Shown here piece after piece: positions 39,155 to 51,982 of a stretch of 64,000 nt of DNA. The notes beneath the pieces are model-generated. The model was not told the DNA's origin, ran no database searches, and saw only the letters and a list, made by a program, of their open reading frames with translations. The stretch lies in the NCBI GenBank assembly GCA_025403435.1, contig CM046348.1:19381679-19445678 (forward strand), given 5' to 3'. Positions within the stretch are counted from its first letter, which is position 1, and each line of letters starts with the position of its first letter. Both the position numbers and the translations under genes were made by a program. The DNA comes from Artocarpus heterophyllus. Lineage: Eukaryota > Streptophyta > Magnoliopsida > Rosales > Moraceae.

Positions 39155-41335
39155 TGTAACACCCAAAAGTTAATTAAGTATAATTAGTGTATGAATAGTA
39201 GATTAACATGCCTTAATGTAAATTTGAAATTAATTTAATTATTTTGTGGTATTTTTAAATTTATCTTTCTTTTGATTATTTTCATTTGTTATTTTGAATT
39301 TTGATATAAAACAATTTGTCAAATACCGAATATGTCTTTTTTGTGAAAACTAAGTGTGGAACATAGTTTTCACTATACAAAAACCACCCTCCTCTATTTA
39401 TTCTCTCCTCTCCCTCTCTTTCCCCTCACTCTTTCAACTCATTCTCTCTCTCCCCCTCTCTTCCACGTTTCTCCTCTCTCTCTCTCTCTTTCATTTTTGT
39501 TTTCAAAAATTTGAGCTCAAGCCTTAATCTTCAGTTGGATTGGAAGCATAGGAGCAAGATTGAGCCTCCACAAACTTGATTTAGAGCTCAAATTCGAGGT
39601 TAGTTACTCTATTTTTTCAAATTTTTAAACTTTTCCCAAATCCCTTGATTTTCTTAGAAATTTGAAATCTGAGTTTGTTTTAGCTTAGAAACCCTTCAAT
39701 CTAAGTTAGTGGAACCCTAATCATCATGAATTTAACCTTGATTGAACAAAAATAGAGCTAAATTAAGTTTTTTCTATTTTCCTCTATTTCCTCTATTTTC
39801 GGATCAATTTGAAAATCTCTAAGTAAAACTTGTTTAAAAGTGTTCTAATGTGTTTTTCTATCACTTATAAGCATTACCCATGCTTGAAAACTGAGAAAAT
39901 ATGTTAGAAATGGAATTTTGAGTTTGGAGAGGCCGATACTGGAAGTCTCGGCTCCCCTAGATTTTTCTAGTTTGGTAGGGTGATGATGAGCATCAGTAGG
40001 CTAAACTTATGATTTCAGCATGCTGGACTCATCTGGTCGACATGCCAAACTTGGGCCAGTTCGACAGGCTAGTGTTGCATGGCCGGTAGGCCAAACTGTG
40101 TAGTTTGGCAGGCTGGACATGAAAGTTAGGTAGGTCGACCGGACTTCATGAAATGTTGTTTTTTTTATCCATTTTTCACTGTTTAAAACATAGATGAAGA
40201 TCTTGACCCTATGATATGATATTATGACTATAAAAGGCATACTAAGACACCATGAAATAGCATAGTAGCGTAGAATACTCTAAGTTAGATATTGATAAAA
40301 CTTAGTTACTTTTAAGGTTGACCGTGGTTCCATAGAGTTAACGAATAGTGGGTTGGGGTTACGGTGTTTAGTCATGGTGTAGAATCTTGAGGTAGGACCT
40401 CTACCCCTTTTTTTGGTAGCCATGTTTTCAAGAAAGGATTTTGGACACAAAAATGATTTCTTCAAAATGTTTTCTAGAAAATGACTGATAAGAATTTATT
40501 TATGTCCTCATGACTTATTGGACAATGGAATGAGCATAATGAATATCATAATGAATGTAAATGAAATCACTTAGTAATATGAGACTTAAATAATGACATA
40601 AAACCGAAAGTGTCTATAACACCGTCCAAAATGACATAGTGGAGCATGATGTCATACTCAGAGATCGGGTTGTGTAGAGTATGACCTTGGGAGTAGGTCC
40701 CAAAATCTAGCTGGGCTACTACGGTGGTGATATTATGGCTTTACCAAAGGACTAATTAAAAAGAACATAACCAGATGAATAGTAACTTTAAATGGTAAGA
40801 ATGAATTTAATATGTTATACTTATTTTTTTGGATTTTTATAAATTACATTCAAATATGAAAATTTATGTCTAAAATTAATATTTTCTAAACCTAGTCCTA
40901 CTGAGCCTTCCGCTTACATTTTTATTTGTTTTAAAACCTTTTCCCTTAGGTGAATTACAGCTTAGGATCGACTGGGAGGCAGTAGAGCAAACATGTGAGT
41001 CATAGGAATTATGTTTAGGTCATTTCTTTATTTAAATCAAGACATGTAATCTTTAAGTTTTTATTTCTCATTTGGATTATGGTTGTAATTTATGATTGTT
41101 GATACTTAATGTATACACTAATGTGGGTTCGGTGGGGCTCGACTTATGTTTAACTATCTTTATCATTTTATTTCATTTTGCCTGCTCCAATCTAACGATA
41201 ATTGCTTTAAAAAGTTTTAAACTATCACGTTTTTTTAAAAATACTCAAAATAATTAATTGGTGATTTTAATTAAAATTTGGTTTTATTAGTTTAATTAAT
41301 CCGCTACGTCACTACCTGGATTTAAGATTGTGACA
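39155..41335 (+). mobile_element. solo LTR, diverged relative of the gypsy LTR
   Basis: 2181 bp, starting TGTAACACCC and ending TTGTGACA, flanked by the 5-bp direct repeat CATAA (39150-39154 and 41336-41340). Blocks shared with the reverse complement of the gypsy LTR appear in the same order: CT-rich promoter block, GGCCGATA/GGTAGGCC repeats, 'ggttacggtgt', 'cttgaggtagga', 'agatcgggt', 'agctgggc.actacggtggtgatat', 'ctactgagcc'. By eye similarity is about 70-75%, so it belongs to a related but older subfamily. There are no internal domains. It most likely arose by recombination between the two LTRs of a full element. Confidence 0.88.
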
Positions 41336-41457
41336 CATAATTATGTCCTAATTTTAATTATTTCTTAATTTATTTCTTTTTAAAAAAATATAAAGGTATG
41401 TCTTTTGAATTTAAAAACCTTAATTTAATCTTATTTTAAAAACCATGAGCTTCAGTC

Positions 41458-43352
41458 TAAAAATACATTACAAATAAAATTAGATATTATTATTTTATTA
41501 GTAGTAGGGTTGTAACATGAGAGATGAAAATGATTTTTGTTTCTATCATGTCAATAACTTTTTTTTTTTTTTGCTTTTTCTTTTCAAGCACAAGTCGAGG
41601 AAGTGGTCCGATCAGATATTTTTATGTCCTTTTCCTATTTACATCTGCCACTGTTGTCTGGTTCCAAATCTCCACATGCTACATCTTTGCCTTTTTATTA
41701 TTTTTTTATTTTAAAAAATTTTTCTTCAAAGCATAGTTTGCGGCTAAAAATACTCAAAATCAACTGACGTCTCTCTCAAAGGCTGTGATTCTAATATTCT
41801 TCATCTGTTGCTTCATATTAAGGCAATATGACTGCTTTCCTTGGTGCTTTATGAATGCAATATTCGGATAATGCGAAATTCTCCATTATTGAAGAGCATT
41901 ATATTAGAGTCCACACATTAAACGAGAGAGAGAATTTTATACCCCAAGATATGTGAAAAAAATATATTTTCTTTTATTATTAAATCACATCAGAATCCTA
42001 ATTAGAAATATATGGAACTTAGCTTGCCATCCTGATTGTCTACAATGCTAAAGTTGCTGCTGAGATAATTTAATCTTCATTATTATGATGAAGACGTTAA
42101 ATATAATTAAAGAATGCTCTAGAAAATCAAAAGAGATGGGTCACTACAACTTTTTTTAAGTCCAAAATAATAGCTATTGACCAAAATGACAAGTTCTTAC
42201 AAAAAAAAAAACAAAGGTCTTCTATAAAGAAAAAGACATGTCATAACATGCATGATTCCGCAGCACCACATTATATGCAGAAGAGTGTTTTATCCTTTTT
42301 TTAAAAAAAAAAATTTATTGGTGTCATCCTATCCTCTATTATTTTTGTCAATTTGAAAGTCTCGAAGCCTAAAAATGAAACGATATGGATTGATTCTATT
42401 TTACGTAAATGATGGACCCAGGTTTTTTTATTTATGCCACTGCACACTTAACACCATTGAACACATTCATCGGGCAAGAATTTTGAAATGGTGTTGTGAA
42501 GTATCAAACTTTAACTGCATTATGAGAGGACACCGACTTGTTAAGACTATAATAGATCAAAGTCTTGGCACATCTTGAAAAACAAATCCTTATATTATAT
42601 AGAAGAATATGTTAGTATATTTTGAACAAAGATATCTTGGGTAAAATTATTTTTTTCTTGCAGATATGATAGTTAAAACACATACATCTATTAGCAAGTA
42701 TCTTTTTTTGGGCTTCCACAAAAAATTTTGCCTAATGTCCTATTTTTGGCATATACAAACGACTTTTAGTGTGTGAACCCAATTGTTACGGTTTAGGATC
42801 CAATCAATACATAATACTTATTAGTGAGTATTTTTTTTTAATTTTGCTTTTTTTTAATATCGTATTTTTGACATATACAAGCCACTTTTCATGCGTGAAC
42901 CCAATCATTACGGTCTAGGATCCACCCAATACATGCGCTAGTGCTTTCTTCCTTCAATATAAGTGCGCACCACCATTCTGAAGTCCCCATTACAACTATA
43001 ATAATGTTTGTTTTTTATTTTATTATTATCTATTTATTTTAGTACTTTTTATATGGGTTTTTTTTTAAGTATATAGTAATTAGTTATTTTTGGTTGCTTT
43101 GAAGCCGCCGGAGTGTATTTAGCTCACGTGACTTGCACCAATCTTGTGTCTTTCAAAACATTCCACTGGCCATCACATGCATAGTCACGGGTCATAAAAT
43201 GACTGGCTGTGCTCCAATTTCGAAGAGAAAAAACTTAAAGAAGCGAAAAGATTGGCTGTCTTGCCTCGACAGTTGGTAACCAAACCCACTGAAGAAAATC
43301 TAGCACTCTGAGGTTCCCTCTTTTGTCATCTTTTGAAGATTCCTTAAGCTAG

Positions 43353-43385
<33 letters not shown>

Positions 43386-43979
43386 TTCATGAATTGCTAT
43401 ATTCAGTACGCATATGAGAATTGTGTTAGAAAATAATTTTTATGTATGCCTATATATGTATTTAAATATGTTTAATGTTATTTTAAGATAAAGCCTAAAT
43501 TAAAGTGATATAATTAAGATAAAGTTAAAAAGTTTTTTGGGTAATATAACATATGAGTTATTATTATTATTATTATTATATGTGTAGATACCAATTTATA
43601 ATTTCTAGATTTTATGATGGGTAAAACTGAAAATATATTAAAATAACTAAAGAAATTTATTTATTCTGGTTATGGTCCCTAATTTTCATATGTATTATTT
43701 TTCAAAAAGTTTAAAGAAATTCATGCTTCTCTGAAATCCCATCTTCAGAAAAGTTTCTAGGAATACGTATTAGATTAGAAGACAATAACCCACAACAATT
43801 CAAAATCATGAATCAAGGTACGCTTCCGCAATTCAAAATGATTTCTCTCAATAATTTGACATGAACGATCTTGGTAAATTATGATTAAATTTGTTTCAAC
43901 AAGTGGCTTCAGAGTCATCTTGTGTTGAATCATTGAGAAATGTATAATTGGATTAAGAATATACAATAATTCGGTTGAA
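41458..43979. repeat. third partial copy of the distal block
   Basis: Matches 28861-31330 and 56990-59490. Includes a complete left LTR of the old copia element (43424-43901), its primer-site region (TGGCTTCAGAGTC at 43904) and about 60 bp of leader, then stops abruptly. On the left, homology begins about 120 bp after the solo LTR. No copy of the GLR-proximal part precedes it. Confidence 0.88.
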
Positions 43980-44005
43980 ACATGGATTAAGAATAGACAA
44001 TAATT
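43980..44005. other. duplication junction with templated filler
   Basis: Between the broken copia leader and the start of unit 2 lies a stretch containing TGGATTAAGAATAGACAATAA. It repeats TGGATTAAGAATATACAATAA, found about 30 bp upstream (from about 43949), with one change. Short locally copied filler is typical of template-switching or end-joining repair. Confidence 0.7.
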
Positions 44006-44347
44006 TTAGTTCAATAATATATCATTTATTCATATAAGAAGAAACATGGAGCAAGTCTAAATGTCTGCTTAGCACAGGCTTTGCTGCTTGCCTTAATTAA
44101 AATGGTTCATGTCTAAATGGTCGCCTCAAGCAAGCATATGATTCATTAAGATGGTTGTCGTCTATTTAAAAAAAAAAAAAAGAAAAAAAAAATATCGGTG
44201 ATAATCTTAGTGTTAGAAAAATGGCAATTGGATGAATGAGAAATTGATGCTCATTGGTGGAGATTAATGGAGGTCATAAACCCCATGTTGTAACACCCAA
44301 AGGTATGGATTAATAGGTGATTATGAGCTTCATAATCATGGAAAATA

Positions 44348-44478
44348 GAGGGTTACAACCAATGGTTTAATGGGAGATAATGAGCACCATTATCATGGAA
44401 AATGGAGGGTTACAACCAATGGTTTAATGGGAGATAATGAGCACCATTATCATGGAAAATGGAAGGTTGCAACCAATG
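44348..44478 (+). repeat. 57-bp tandem repeat in copia LTR
   Basis: Two identical 57-bp units starting GAGGGTTACAACC (44348-44404, 44405-44461) and a partial third (to 44478). The right LTR has the same array at 50737-50867. Upstream of the TATA box, in the U3 region, such arrays often act as enhancers; no activity is shown here. Confidence 0.85.
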
Positions 44479-44545
44479 TCATTATGCACATAAATTCTGA
44501 ATAATGCTCATTATAATGTGGATTGTAACATCTATTTTCTAAGCC

Positions 44546-44553
44546 TATATAAT
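44546..44553 (+). promoter_or_regulatory. TATA box of young copia LTR
   Basis: TATATAAT, with the matching site at 50935-50942 in the right LTR. Transcription would start about 30 bp downstream, in the 'ctcctccacatg' region. Confidence 0.6.
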
Positions 44554-44978
44554 GAACTCTCCTCCACATGTTTGAGATACACACAATTGCATAGAATTTG
44601 CACTCACCAAGTCATAGAGTTTTTCCTTGTTTTTCAAGTTCCACCAAGTTGTTGTTGTAGTCATTTTTTGATGATAGAGAAAAACAGTTTCAAGTTTGCC
44701 GGAAACGGTATCCAATAGTGCTTAAGATTCCGTTAGTAGTCGTTGTATCCTGGGAGACAGACGTCCGTAGAATCCTCGTGCACAACCGGAGGGGACGAAT
44801 CTGTTTTAAGGAAAGCGTGACCTACACGTGCCTCGACCATTTTTCGTCTAATTTCCACATTGCGTTGCTTCCATTGAAGTTAAAGGTTTTGTTGTATCTG
44901 TTTTCTTTAATTCTATTTTCAATTTCCAATTTTACAATTGTAACCTGTTCATTTTATCCATCCAATATATTGCTAACA

Positions 44979-45984
44979 ATCTTAAAACAGATTATGTCTC
45001 TTGAGGACGAACAGGTTGTTGGAACAAAAGGAATAGTCTTTATAAATTCCTTCTCATATTTGGTTTTGCTAATAGCTTGTGGCTCTGTATCTTTTTATAT
45101 ATTTATATATCAAATTATTTTTTTTGGTTGTATTTTTAAAAAAAAAAAAAAAATAGACTCTCCTTTGAAGTCAAACAGGTTTCCTGGATTAGAGAAAATC
45201 CGTTTGATATATAACTATATACGACTACTTGAATAGTTTGCTTCATATTAGTTTTATCCGTTCTGTTAGCTTTCTTTGTTGGTAATTTTTGTGGTTAATT
45301 TGCTTAATTCGCTTCTCTTCGTTAAATGCTTGATTTAAAATACTAGTACGTATTGCACACTATTTTGGTTCATGGTTTATGCTTTTGTTGTTGTGGTTGT
45401 TTGGTTAATCAAAAGGTAGGAAAGTTTTAGGATAATATTGCTTGACAATTGATTATTGGACTCTCGGTTGTTCACATGCATTTTCAATTTTTTTATTGCA
45501 CATTAACTGATTGATTTTAAATTGTTTATGTATAGGCTTGTTTTTATTATAAATGGTTGTTACAGTTTTGTTTGTTTATAAAGGTTTACGTTCATTGTTT
45601 TGGTAAAACATAACATTTGTTAATGTTTTGTTATAAATGGTTTCAGTTTGTTCATTTTACTATTTTTCGTTACAAGCATTTAGTATATATAAAGTTTTCT
45701 TTTACTTTAACATTTATAATTGTTTTCGTTTCTTGTCAAATTTTGTATGTTTATGTTTTTATATAACCGGTTTATTTTATTGTTTAACTGTATATATATA
45801 TATATATATTGGTTTTATCATAATTGTTTGTTATGTTTTGATTATTAAGTTTATTGTTAACATTTGTTGAATAACATATTTATAGTTTTTCTTATAACAT
45901 ATTTACGTTTGTTCACAATTTGATTTATTTCAAAGGAAACTAATTTTGGTGTCATTTTTCAGTTGATTGAAGTTCATTGAAGAA
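44979..45984 (+). other. young copia 5' leader
   Basis: About 1 kb of T-rich leader without gag sequence. Directly after the LTR it reads ATCTTAAAACAG, not the TGGTATCAGAGC primer site. A pyrimidine tract with TTTTTCAG lies about 23 bp before the gag start codon and could be a splice acceptor for a leader intron; no matching donor is certain. Confidence 0.5.
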
Positions 45985-48900
45985 ATGGGTGATAACATGA
46001 ATGTTGTTCCAACTGAGAATGCTCCAACTGGGAGCACTTCTGAGACACCGGTGCCATCTCCTAGGGTCCATGCTTCAACCTCGACGCAACCTTTGTCGGT
46101 TACAGTTCCTGTGAACCACAATGAAAAACCTGAAAAATTTAATGGACTAAATTTTAAAACTTGGCAACAAAAGATGTTGTTCTATTTGACAACACTGAAT
46201 CTTGCGAGATTCTTGAAAGAGGATCCTCCTCCTGTTAGAGAGGATGAAACAGATGCTCAAACCTTGCTTGCTGTTGAAGCATGGAAGCATTCTGACTTCT
46301 TGTGCAAGAATTATATTCTGAATGGCTTGACTGATGCACTTTATAATGTGTACAGTCCGAAAAAAACGGCCAAAGAAGTATGGGAGTCTTTGGACCATAA
46401 ATATAAAATAGAAGATGCTGGTGCTAAGAAGTTCATAGTTGGATGGTTCATGAACTACAGAATGGTGGATTCTAAGACTGTAATTAGTCAAGTACAAGAA
46501 CTGCAATTACTCATTCATGAAATTCATGCTGAAGGAATGGTAATTAGTGAGTCTTTCCAGGTAGCTGCAATCATAGAGATGCTACCCCCGACGTGGAATG
46601 ACTTCAAGAACTATCTGAAGCACAAGCGTAAAGAGATGAGCGTTGAAGATCTTATTGTTCGACTTCGCATTGAGGAAGACAATAGAAGATCTGAGAAAAA
46701 GCTTTTTAACAAGTCTGTTGCCAAAGCAAATGTGGTGGAGCATGATAAAAGCTCCAAGAACAAGAAAACCAAGTCGGGGTTCAAGCTGGGGCCTAAGGGT
46801 GGAATTTCAAAGAAGCAGAAATTCCAAGGAAAATGTTTCAACTGTGACAAGGTGGGTCACAAGTCGGCAGATTGTAGGCTGCCAAAGAGAAACAAGAAGA
46901 AAGAGGCTAATGTGGTGGACACCATCACACAAGAAGTGTCAGACATCAGTCTCTCTGTCGTGGTCTCTGAAGTCAACATGGTGGACTCCAACCCAAAGGA
47001 GTGGTGGCTAGACACTGGGGCCACACGCCATGTCTGTTGTGATAGAGCTGCTTTTGTTGAACTCGTACTGTCAGATTCTGGGGAGAAGCTATATATGGGC
47101 AACTCTGCCACATCTGAGATCAAGGGCCAAGGGATGGTGTTTCTAAAAATGACATCAGGCAAGGAAGTCAAGCTGCAAAATGTGTTGTATGTGCCTGATA
47201 TCCGAAAGAATCTCATTTCTGGAACTCTACTGAGTTCACATGGCTTCAAGATGGTTTTTGAAGCTGATAAAATAGTTTTGTCTAAACATGGAATGTATGT
47301 GGGAAAGGGATATGTGAAAAATGGAATGTGGAAAATGAATGTAATGGCTATTAAGCCCAATTCCATTAATAAAAATAAAAAGTCTTCCACTTATATGCTT
47401 GAGTCTTCTAATTTATGGCATGGTAGACTAGGTCATGTTAATTATAATACTTTGCGTAGATTAATTAACTTGAATCACATACCCACATTTAATATTGATC
47501 CCAAACACAAATGTGAAATATGTGTAGAGGCAAAACTAACGAGATCTTCATACCAAATGATTGATAGAAATACTGAGCCACTTGATTTGATACATAGCGA
47601 TGTTTGTGACTTAAAATTTATTCAAACTAGAGGTGGGAATAAATATTTTGTTACATTCATAGATGATAGCACAAAATATTGCTATGTATATTTGCTTAAA
47701 AGCAAAGATGAAGTTATAGAGAAGTTTGCTCTCTATAAGCAAGAAGTTGAAAACCAACTTAATAAGAAAAGTAAGATGGTAAGAAGTGACCGTGGTGGTG
47801 AATATGTAGAACCATTTAGTGAATTTTGTGCACAACATGGTATTATCCACGAGGTTACGCCACCCTATTCACCTCAGTCAAATGGTGTGGCTGAGCGCAA
47901 AAATCGTACCTTAAAGGATATGATGAATGCGATGCTGATAAGTTCTGGATTGCCACAGAACATGTGGGGAGAAGCCATTTTATCGGCTAATTACCTTTTA
48001 AATAAGGTACCCCGGAAGAAAGAAGACAAGACCCCTTATGAATTGTGGAAAGCTAGAAAGCCTTCTTACAAATACTTGAGAGTGTGGGGGTGTCTTGCAA
48101 AGGTAATGGTACCTACACCAAAGAAGATGAGAATAGGTCCAAAAACAGTTGATTGCATCTTCATTGGTTATGCCCACAACAGTAGTGCTTATCGGTTTCT
48201 TGTGTATGAATCTAAAAACCCAGAGATTCACAGGAACACGATAATGGAATCTAGGAATGCATCATTTTTTGAACATGTATTTCCTTGCAAATCCAAAGAG
48301 GATGGTCCAAGTTCATCTAAACGAACGTTTAAGACTATTGAAGAGAATAGTCAGGATCATCAAGAAGTTGAAACCGAATATGAAGAGGAAGAGCCTAGAC
48401 GAAGCAAAAGGGCACGGACAGAAAAATCATTTGGACCTGACTTTCTGATCTACATGCTAGAGGCTGAACCTCAAACTTTCAAAGAAGCTGTAAGCTCATC
48501 GGAGGGTCCTTTATGGAAAGAAGCCATAAAGAGTGAAATTGATTCCATCATGCAGAATCATACTTGGGAATTAGTGGACCTTCCTCCAGGAAGTAAACCG
48601 CTAGGTTCTAAATGGATTTTCAAACGTAAAATGAAAGCTGATGGAACAATTGACAAGTATAAGGCTAGACTTGTTATAAAAGGTTATAGACAAAAAGAAG
48701 GCCTTGATTACTTTGATACTTATTCTCCTGTAACGAGAATAACCTCCATAAGAATGATCATAGCGATTGCCGCTTTGCGGAATCTTGAAGTACATCAGAT
48801 GGATGTAAAGACTGCTTTTCTTAATGGAGACCTTGAAGAGGAAATTTATATGGAACAACCAGAAGGTTGTATTGCTCCAGGACAAGAAAAGAAAGTCTGC

Positions 48901-50073
48901 AAATTGGTGAAGTCTTTGTATGGGCTTAAACAAGCACCAAAGCAATGGCATGAGAAATTTGACAATGTTATGATGTCAAATGGGTTCAAAATTAATGAGT
49001 GTGACAAGTGTGTTTATGTCAAAGGAACAGACGATGGATATGTTATTCTTTGTCTGTATGTAGATGACATGCTAATCGTGGGTAGCAATGATCGGATGAT
49101 CAAATCAACTAAAGATATGTTGAACTCTAGGTTTGACATGAAAGACATGGGACTTGCCGATGTGATTTTAGGAATCAAAATCAAAAGGTCGCCTGATGGA
49201 CTCATCTTGAGCCAGTCACACTATGTGGACAAGATACTTGACAAATTTAGTAAAAATGACACTGGTGTGACCAGAACTCCAATTGATACTAGTCAACATC
49301 TGTCCAAAAATAGAGGAGAAAGTATATCCCAGGTGGAATATGCTAGAGTGATAGGCAGTTTAATGTACTTAATGAATTGTACAAGACCAGATATTGCCTA
49401 TGCTGTAAGTAGTCTGAGTAGATTCACGAGTAATCCAGGAGATGATCACTGGAAAGCGATTGTTAGAGTACTCAGATACTTACGGTATACACGTAGTTAT
49501 GGGCTACATTATACAAGAGATCCTGCAGTTCTTGAAGGGTATTCTGACGCAAGTTGGATATCTGATATACAGGATTCTAAAGCTACAAGTGGATATGTAT
49601 TCACTTTGGGAGGCGCAGCAGTTTCATGGAAGTCTTCAAAGCAGACGGTAATAACCAGATCTACTATGGAATCTGAATTTGTTGCTTTGGATAAAAGCGG
49701 TGAAGAAGCTGAATGGCTAAGGAATTTCTTGGATGATATCCCTGAATGGCCTAAACCTATGCCTGCAATATGCATACATTGTGATAATCAGTCTGCTATT
49801 GGCAGGGCACAGAATGTGATGTACAATGGTAAGTCGAGGCATATACGTCGTCGACATAATACCGTTAGACAACTAATCTCAACTGGAGTCATGACAATAA
49901 ACTATGTAAGGTCTAAAGAAAATATTGCGGATCCGTTAACCAAAGGACTGAATAGAGATCAAGTTGAGAAAACATCAAGAGGAATGGGACTTAAGCCCAT
50001 AAAGAATAGGTCGAAACAGTGGAAACCCAACCTTGTTGACTGGAGATCCCAAGATCTAGGTTCAATGGGATAA
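45985..50073 (+). CDS. copia gag-pol polyprotein, intact
   Basis: 1362 residues from ATG at 45985 to TAA at 50071. The frame is open a few codons further upstream but has no earlier ATG. Gag ends in zinc knuckle [14 protein letters not shown] (residues 284-297). Aspartic protease has DTGA (Asp343). Pre-integrase zinc region includes WHGRLGH (about 478). Integrase catalytic residues are Asp539, Asp602 and Glu637, with the expected spacing of about 35 between the last two. Reverse transcriptase has YVDD (1025-1028). RNase H shows Asp1188, Glu1231 and Asp1267, and the frame ends after ADPLTKGL. All catalytic positions I can name are present and length matches the TNT1-94-like group (about 1330). 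The polyprotein copies element RNA to DNA in cytoplasmic particles and integrates it; activity of this copy is an inference from its intact state. Confidence 0.95.
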   Translation: MGDNMNVVPTENAPTGSTSETPVPSPRVHASTSTQPLSVTVPVNHNEKPEKFNGLNFKTWQQKMLFYLTTLNLARFLKEDPPPVREDETDAQTLLAVEAWKHSDFLCKNYILNGLTDALYNVYSPKKTAKEVWESLDHKYKIEDAGAKKFIVGWFMNYRMVDSKTVISQVQELQLLIHEIHAEGMVISESFQVAAIIEMLPPTWNDFKNYLKHKRKEMSVEDLIVRLRIEEDNRRSEKKLFNKSVAKANVVEHDKSSKNKKTKSGFKLGPKGGISKKQKFQGKCFNCDKVGHKSADCRLPKRNKKKEANVVDTITQEVSDISLSVVVSEVNMVDSNPKEWWLDTGATRHVCCDRAAFVELVLSDSGEKLYMGNSATSEIKGQGMVFLKMTSGKEVKLQNVLYVPDIRKNLISGTLLSSHGFKMVFEADKIVLSKHGMYVGKGYVKNGMWKMNVMAIKPNSINKNKKSSTYMLESSNLWHGRLGHVNYNTLRRLINLNHIPTFNIDPKHKCEICVEAKLTRSSYQMIDRNTEPLDLIHSDVCDLKFIQTRGGNKYFVTFIDDSTKYCYVYLLKSKDEVIEKFALYKQEVENQLNKKSKMVRSDRGGEYVEPFSEFCAQHGIIHEVTPPYSPQSNGVAERKNRTLKDMMNAMLISSGLPQNMWGEAILSANYLLNKVPRKKEDKTPYELWKARKPSYKYLRVWGCLAKVMVPTPKKMRIGPKTVDCIFIGYAHNSSAYRFLVYESKNPEIHRNTIMESRNASFFEHVFPCKSKEDGPSSSKRTFKTIEENSQDHQEVETEYEEEEPRRSKRARTEKSFGPDFLIYMLEAEPQTFKEAVSSSEGPLWKEAIKSEIDSIMQNHTWELVDLPPGSKPLGSKWIFKRKMKADGTIDKYKARLVIKGYRQKEGLDYFDTYSPVTRITSIRMIIAIAALRNLEVHQMDVKTAFLNGDLEEEIYMEQPEGCIAPGQEKKVCKLVKSLYGLKQAPKQWHEKFDNVMMSNGFKINECDKCVYVKGTDDGYVILCLYVDDMLIVGSNDRMIKSTKDMLNSRFDMKDMGLADVILGIKIKRSPDGLILSQSHYVDKILDKFSKNDTGVTRTPIDTSQHLSKNRGESISQVEYARVIGSLMYLMNCTRPDIAYAVSSLSRFTSNPGDDHWKAIVRVLRYLRYTRSYGLHYTRDPAVLEGYSDASWISDIQDSKATSGYVFTLGGAAVSWKSSKQTVITRSTMESEFVALDKSGEEAEWLRNFLDDIPEWPKPMPAICIHCDNQSAIGRAQNVMYNGKSRHIRRRHNTVRQLISTGVMTINYVRSKENIADPLTKGLNRDQVEKTSRGMGLKPIKNRSKQWKPNLVDWRSQDLGSMG

Positions 50074-50590
50074 CTAAGCTGAATAGACTGAGTAAGATCA
50101 CTGTGGGGGTTACCCCAACCCATTCCTATAATAAAACAGTGATACCCGTAGGGAAAGGTTAAGCAGTTTGCTTTTAATGATTCTTACGCGTCGAATACGT
50201 TGAGAATTCGAGCGGAGTAATACGGGTTACTCATAAGTAAGAAATCACCTATGTGAGAGAGAAGTGGGGCCGCTTCAAAGGAGAATTGCTAGGGCTCAAT
50301 TCTTTAGAAGCTCTTGCAGAACCAGGGAGATGTTCATGGCCAAAATGAACATAACTATGAGAACTGAAACTGTGTTAGGAAAATATCTGTGTGAGGTATG
50401 TTATCGTTTACACAAATGGCAGAACAGTTCAAGGACATCGCGTCTACTAGTCAGCCAGTAAAGTAAACATACTTTCACAAGGGAAGGTTCAAGGGTTAAC
50501 GCCTACCTATCCTATGCAGATATTAACCGTAGAACTCTATCATCGTGTAGTGTCATTGTTTTTCCTCTGTAGTTTGTCAATTTCATTCAT
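50074..50590 (+). other. young copia region between pol and right LTR
   Basis: Untranslated, with a G/C block GTGGGGGTTACCCCAACCC (50102-50120) able to form a small stem. No env-like or other frame of note. Confidence 0.6.
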
Positions 50591-50598
50591 GTGGGGGA
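50591..50598 (+). other. young copia polypurine tract
   Basis: GTGGGGGA next to the right LTR; position and composition fit a plus-strand primer. Confidence 0.7.
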
Positions 50599-50599
50599 T

Positions 50600-51367
50600 T
50601 GTTAGAAAAATGGCAATTGGATGAATGAGAAATTGATGCTCATTGGTGGAGATTAATGGAGGTCATAAACCCCATGTTGTAACACCCAAAGATATGGATT
50701 AATAGGTGATTATGAGCTTCATAATCATGGAAAATAGAGGGTTACAACCAATGGTTTAATGGGAGATAATGAGCACCATTATCATGGAAAATGGAGGGTT
50801 ACAACCAATGGTTTAATGGGAGATAATGAGCACCATTATCATGGAAAATGGAAGGTTGCAACCAATGTCATTATGCACATAAATTCTGAATAATGCTCAT
50901 TATAATGTGGATTGTAACATCTATTTTCTAAGCCTATATAATGAACTCTCCTCCACATGTTTGAGATACACACAATTGCATAGAATTTGCACTCACCAAG
51001 TCATAGAGTTTTTCCTTGTTTTTCAAGTTCCACCAAGTTGTTGTTGTAGTCATTTTTTGATGATAGAGAAAAACAGTTTCAAGTTCGCCGGAAACGGTAT
51101 CCAATAGTGCTTAAGATTCCGTTAGTAGTCGTTGTATCCTGGGAGACAGACGTCCGTAGAATCCTCGTGCACAACCGGAGGGGACGAATCTGTTTTAAGG
51201 AAAGCGTGACCTACACGTGCCTCGACCATTTTTCGTCTAATTTTCACATTGCGTTGCTTCCATTGAAGTTAAAGGTTTTGTTGTATCTGTTTTCTTTAAT
51301 TCTATTTTCAATTTCCAATTTTACAATTGTAACCTGTTCATTTTATCCATCCAATATATTGCTAACA
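50600..51367 (+). repeat. young copia right LTR
   Basis: 768 bp, including the 57-bp array (50737-50867) and TATA box (50935-50942). Oriented in the same direction as the GLR exon copy that starts 193 bp after its end. Confidence 0.96.
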
Positions 51368-51520
51368 CTTAGTGTGTCAATTTTCTTATTTTGTGTTGTC
51401 CTACTACCTCAGGCTTCAATCAACATGGTTTTATTGCTTGACTTGAATAACGTCAATGAAACTATGATGGTTTGTCATTCATGAAAAGAAAAGCCCACTT
51501 TGGTGATGATAATGTTGTAG

Positions 51521-51982
<462 letters not shown>

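Larger units (their letters stand above)
44211..44978 (+). repeat. young copia left LTR
   Basis: 768 bp. Differs from the right LTR at three positions. Contains a TATA box and two full tandem copies of a 57-bp unit. Confidence 0.96.
44211..51367 (+). mobile_element. Ty1/copia element, young and structurally intact
   Basis: LTRs of 768 bp each (44211-44978, 50600-51367) with perfect TGTTAG...CTAACA termini, a single uninterrupted gag-pol frame (45985-50073), a purine tract before the right LTR, and the 5-bp target duplication CTTAG (44206-44210, 51368-51372). The unoccupied site is preserved at 14142-14146 in unit 1. The LTRs differ at only three positions, all transitions, so insertion was recent. 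No obvious internal defect is seen, except that a standard initiator tRNA-Met primer site is missing after the left LTR. Confidence 0.96.

Noticed and set aside
44718..45236. 172-codon plus-strand frame
   Set aside because: It spans the end of the copia LTR and the leader, is hydrophobic T-rich translation with no known domain, and has no ATG-supported start.
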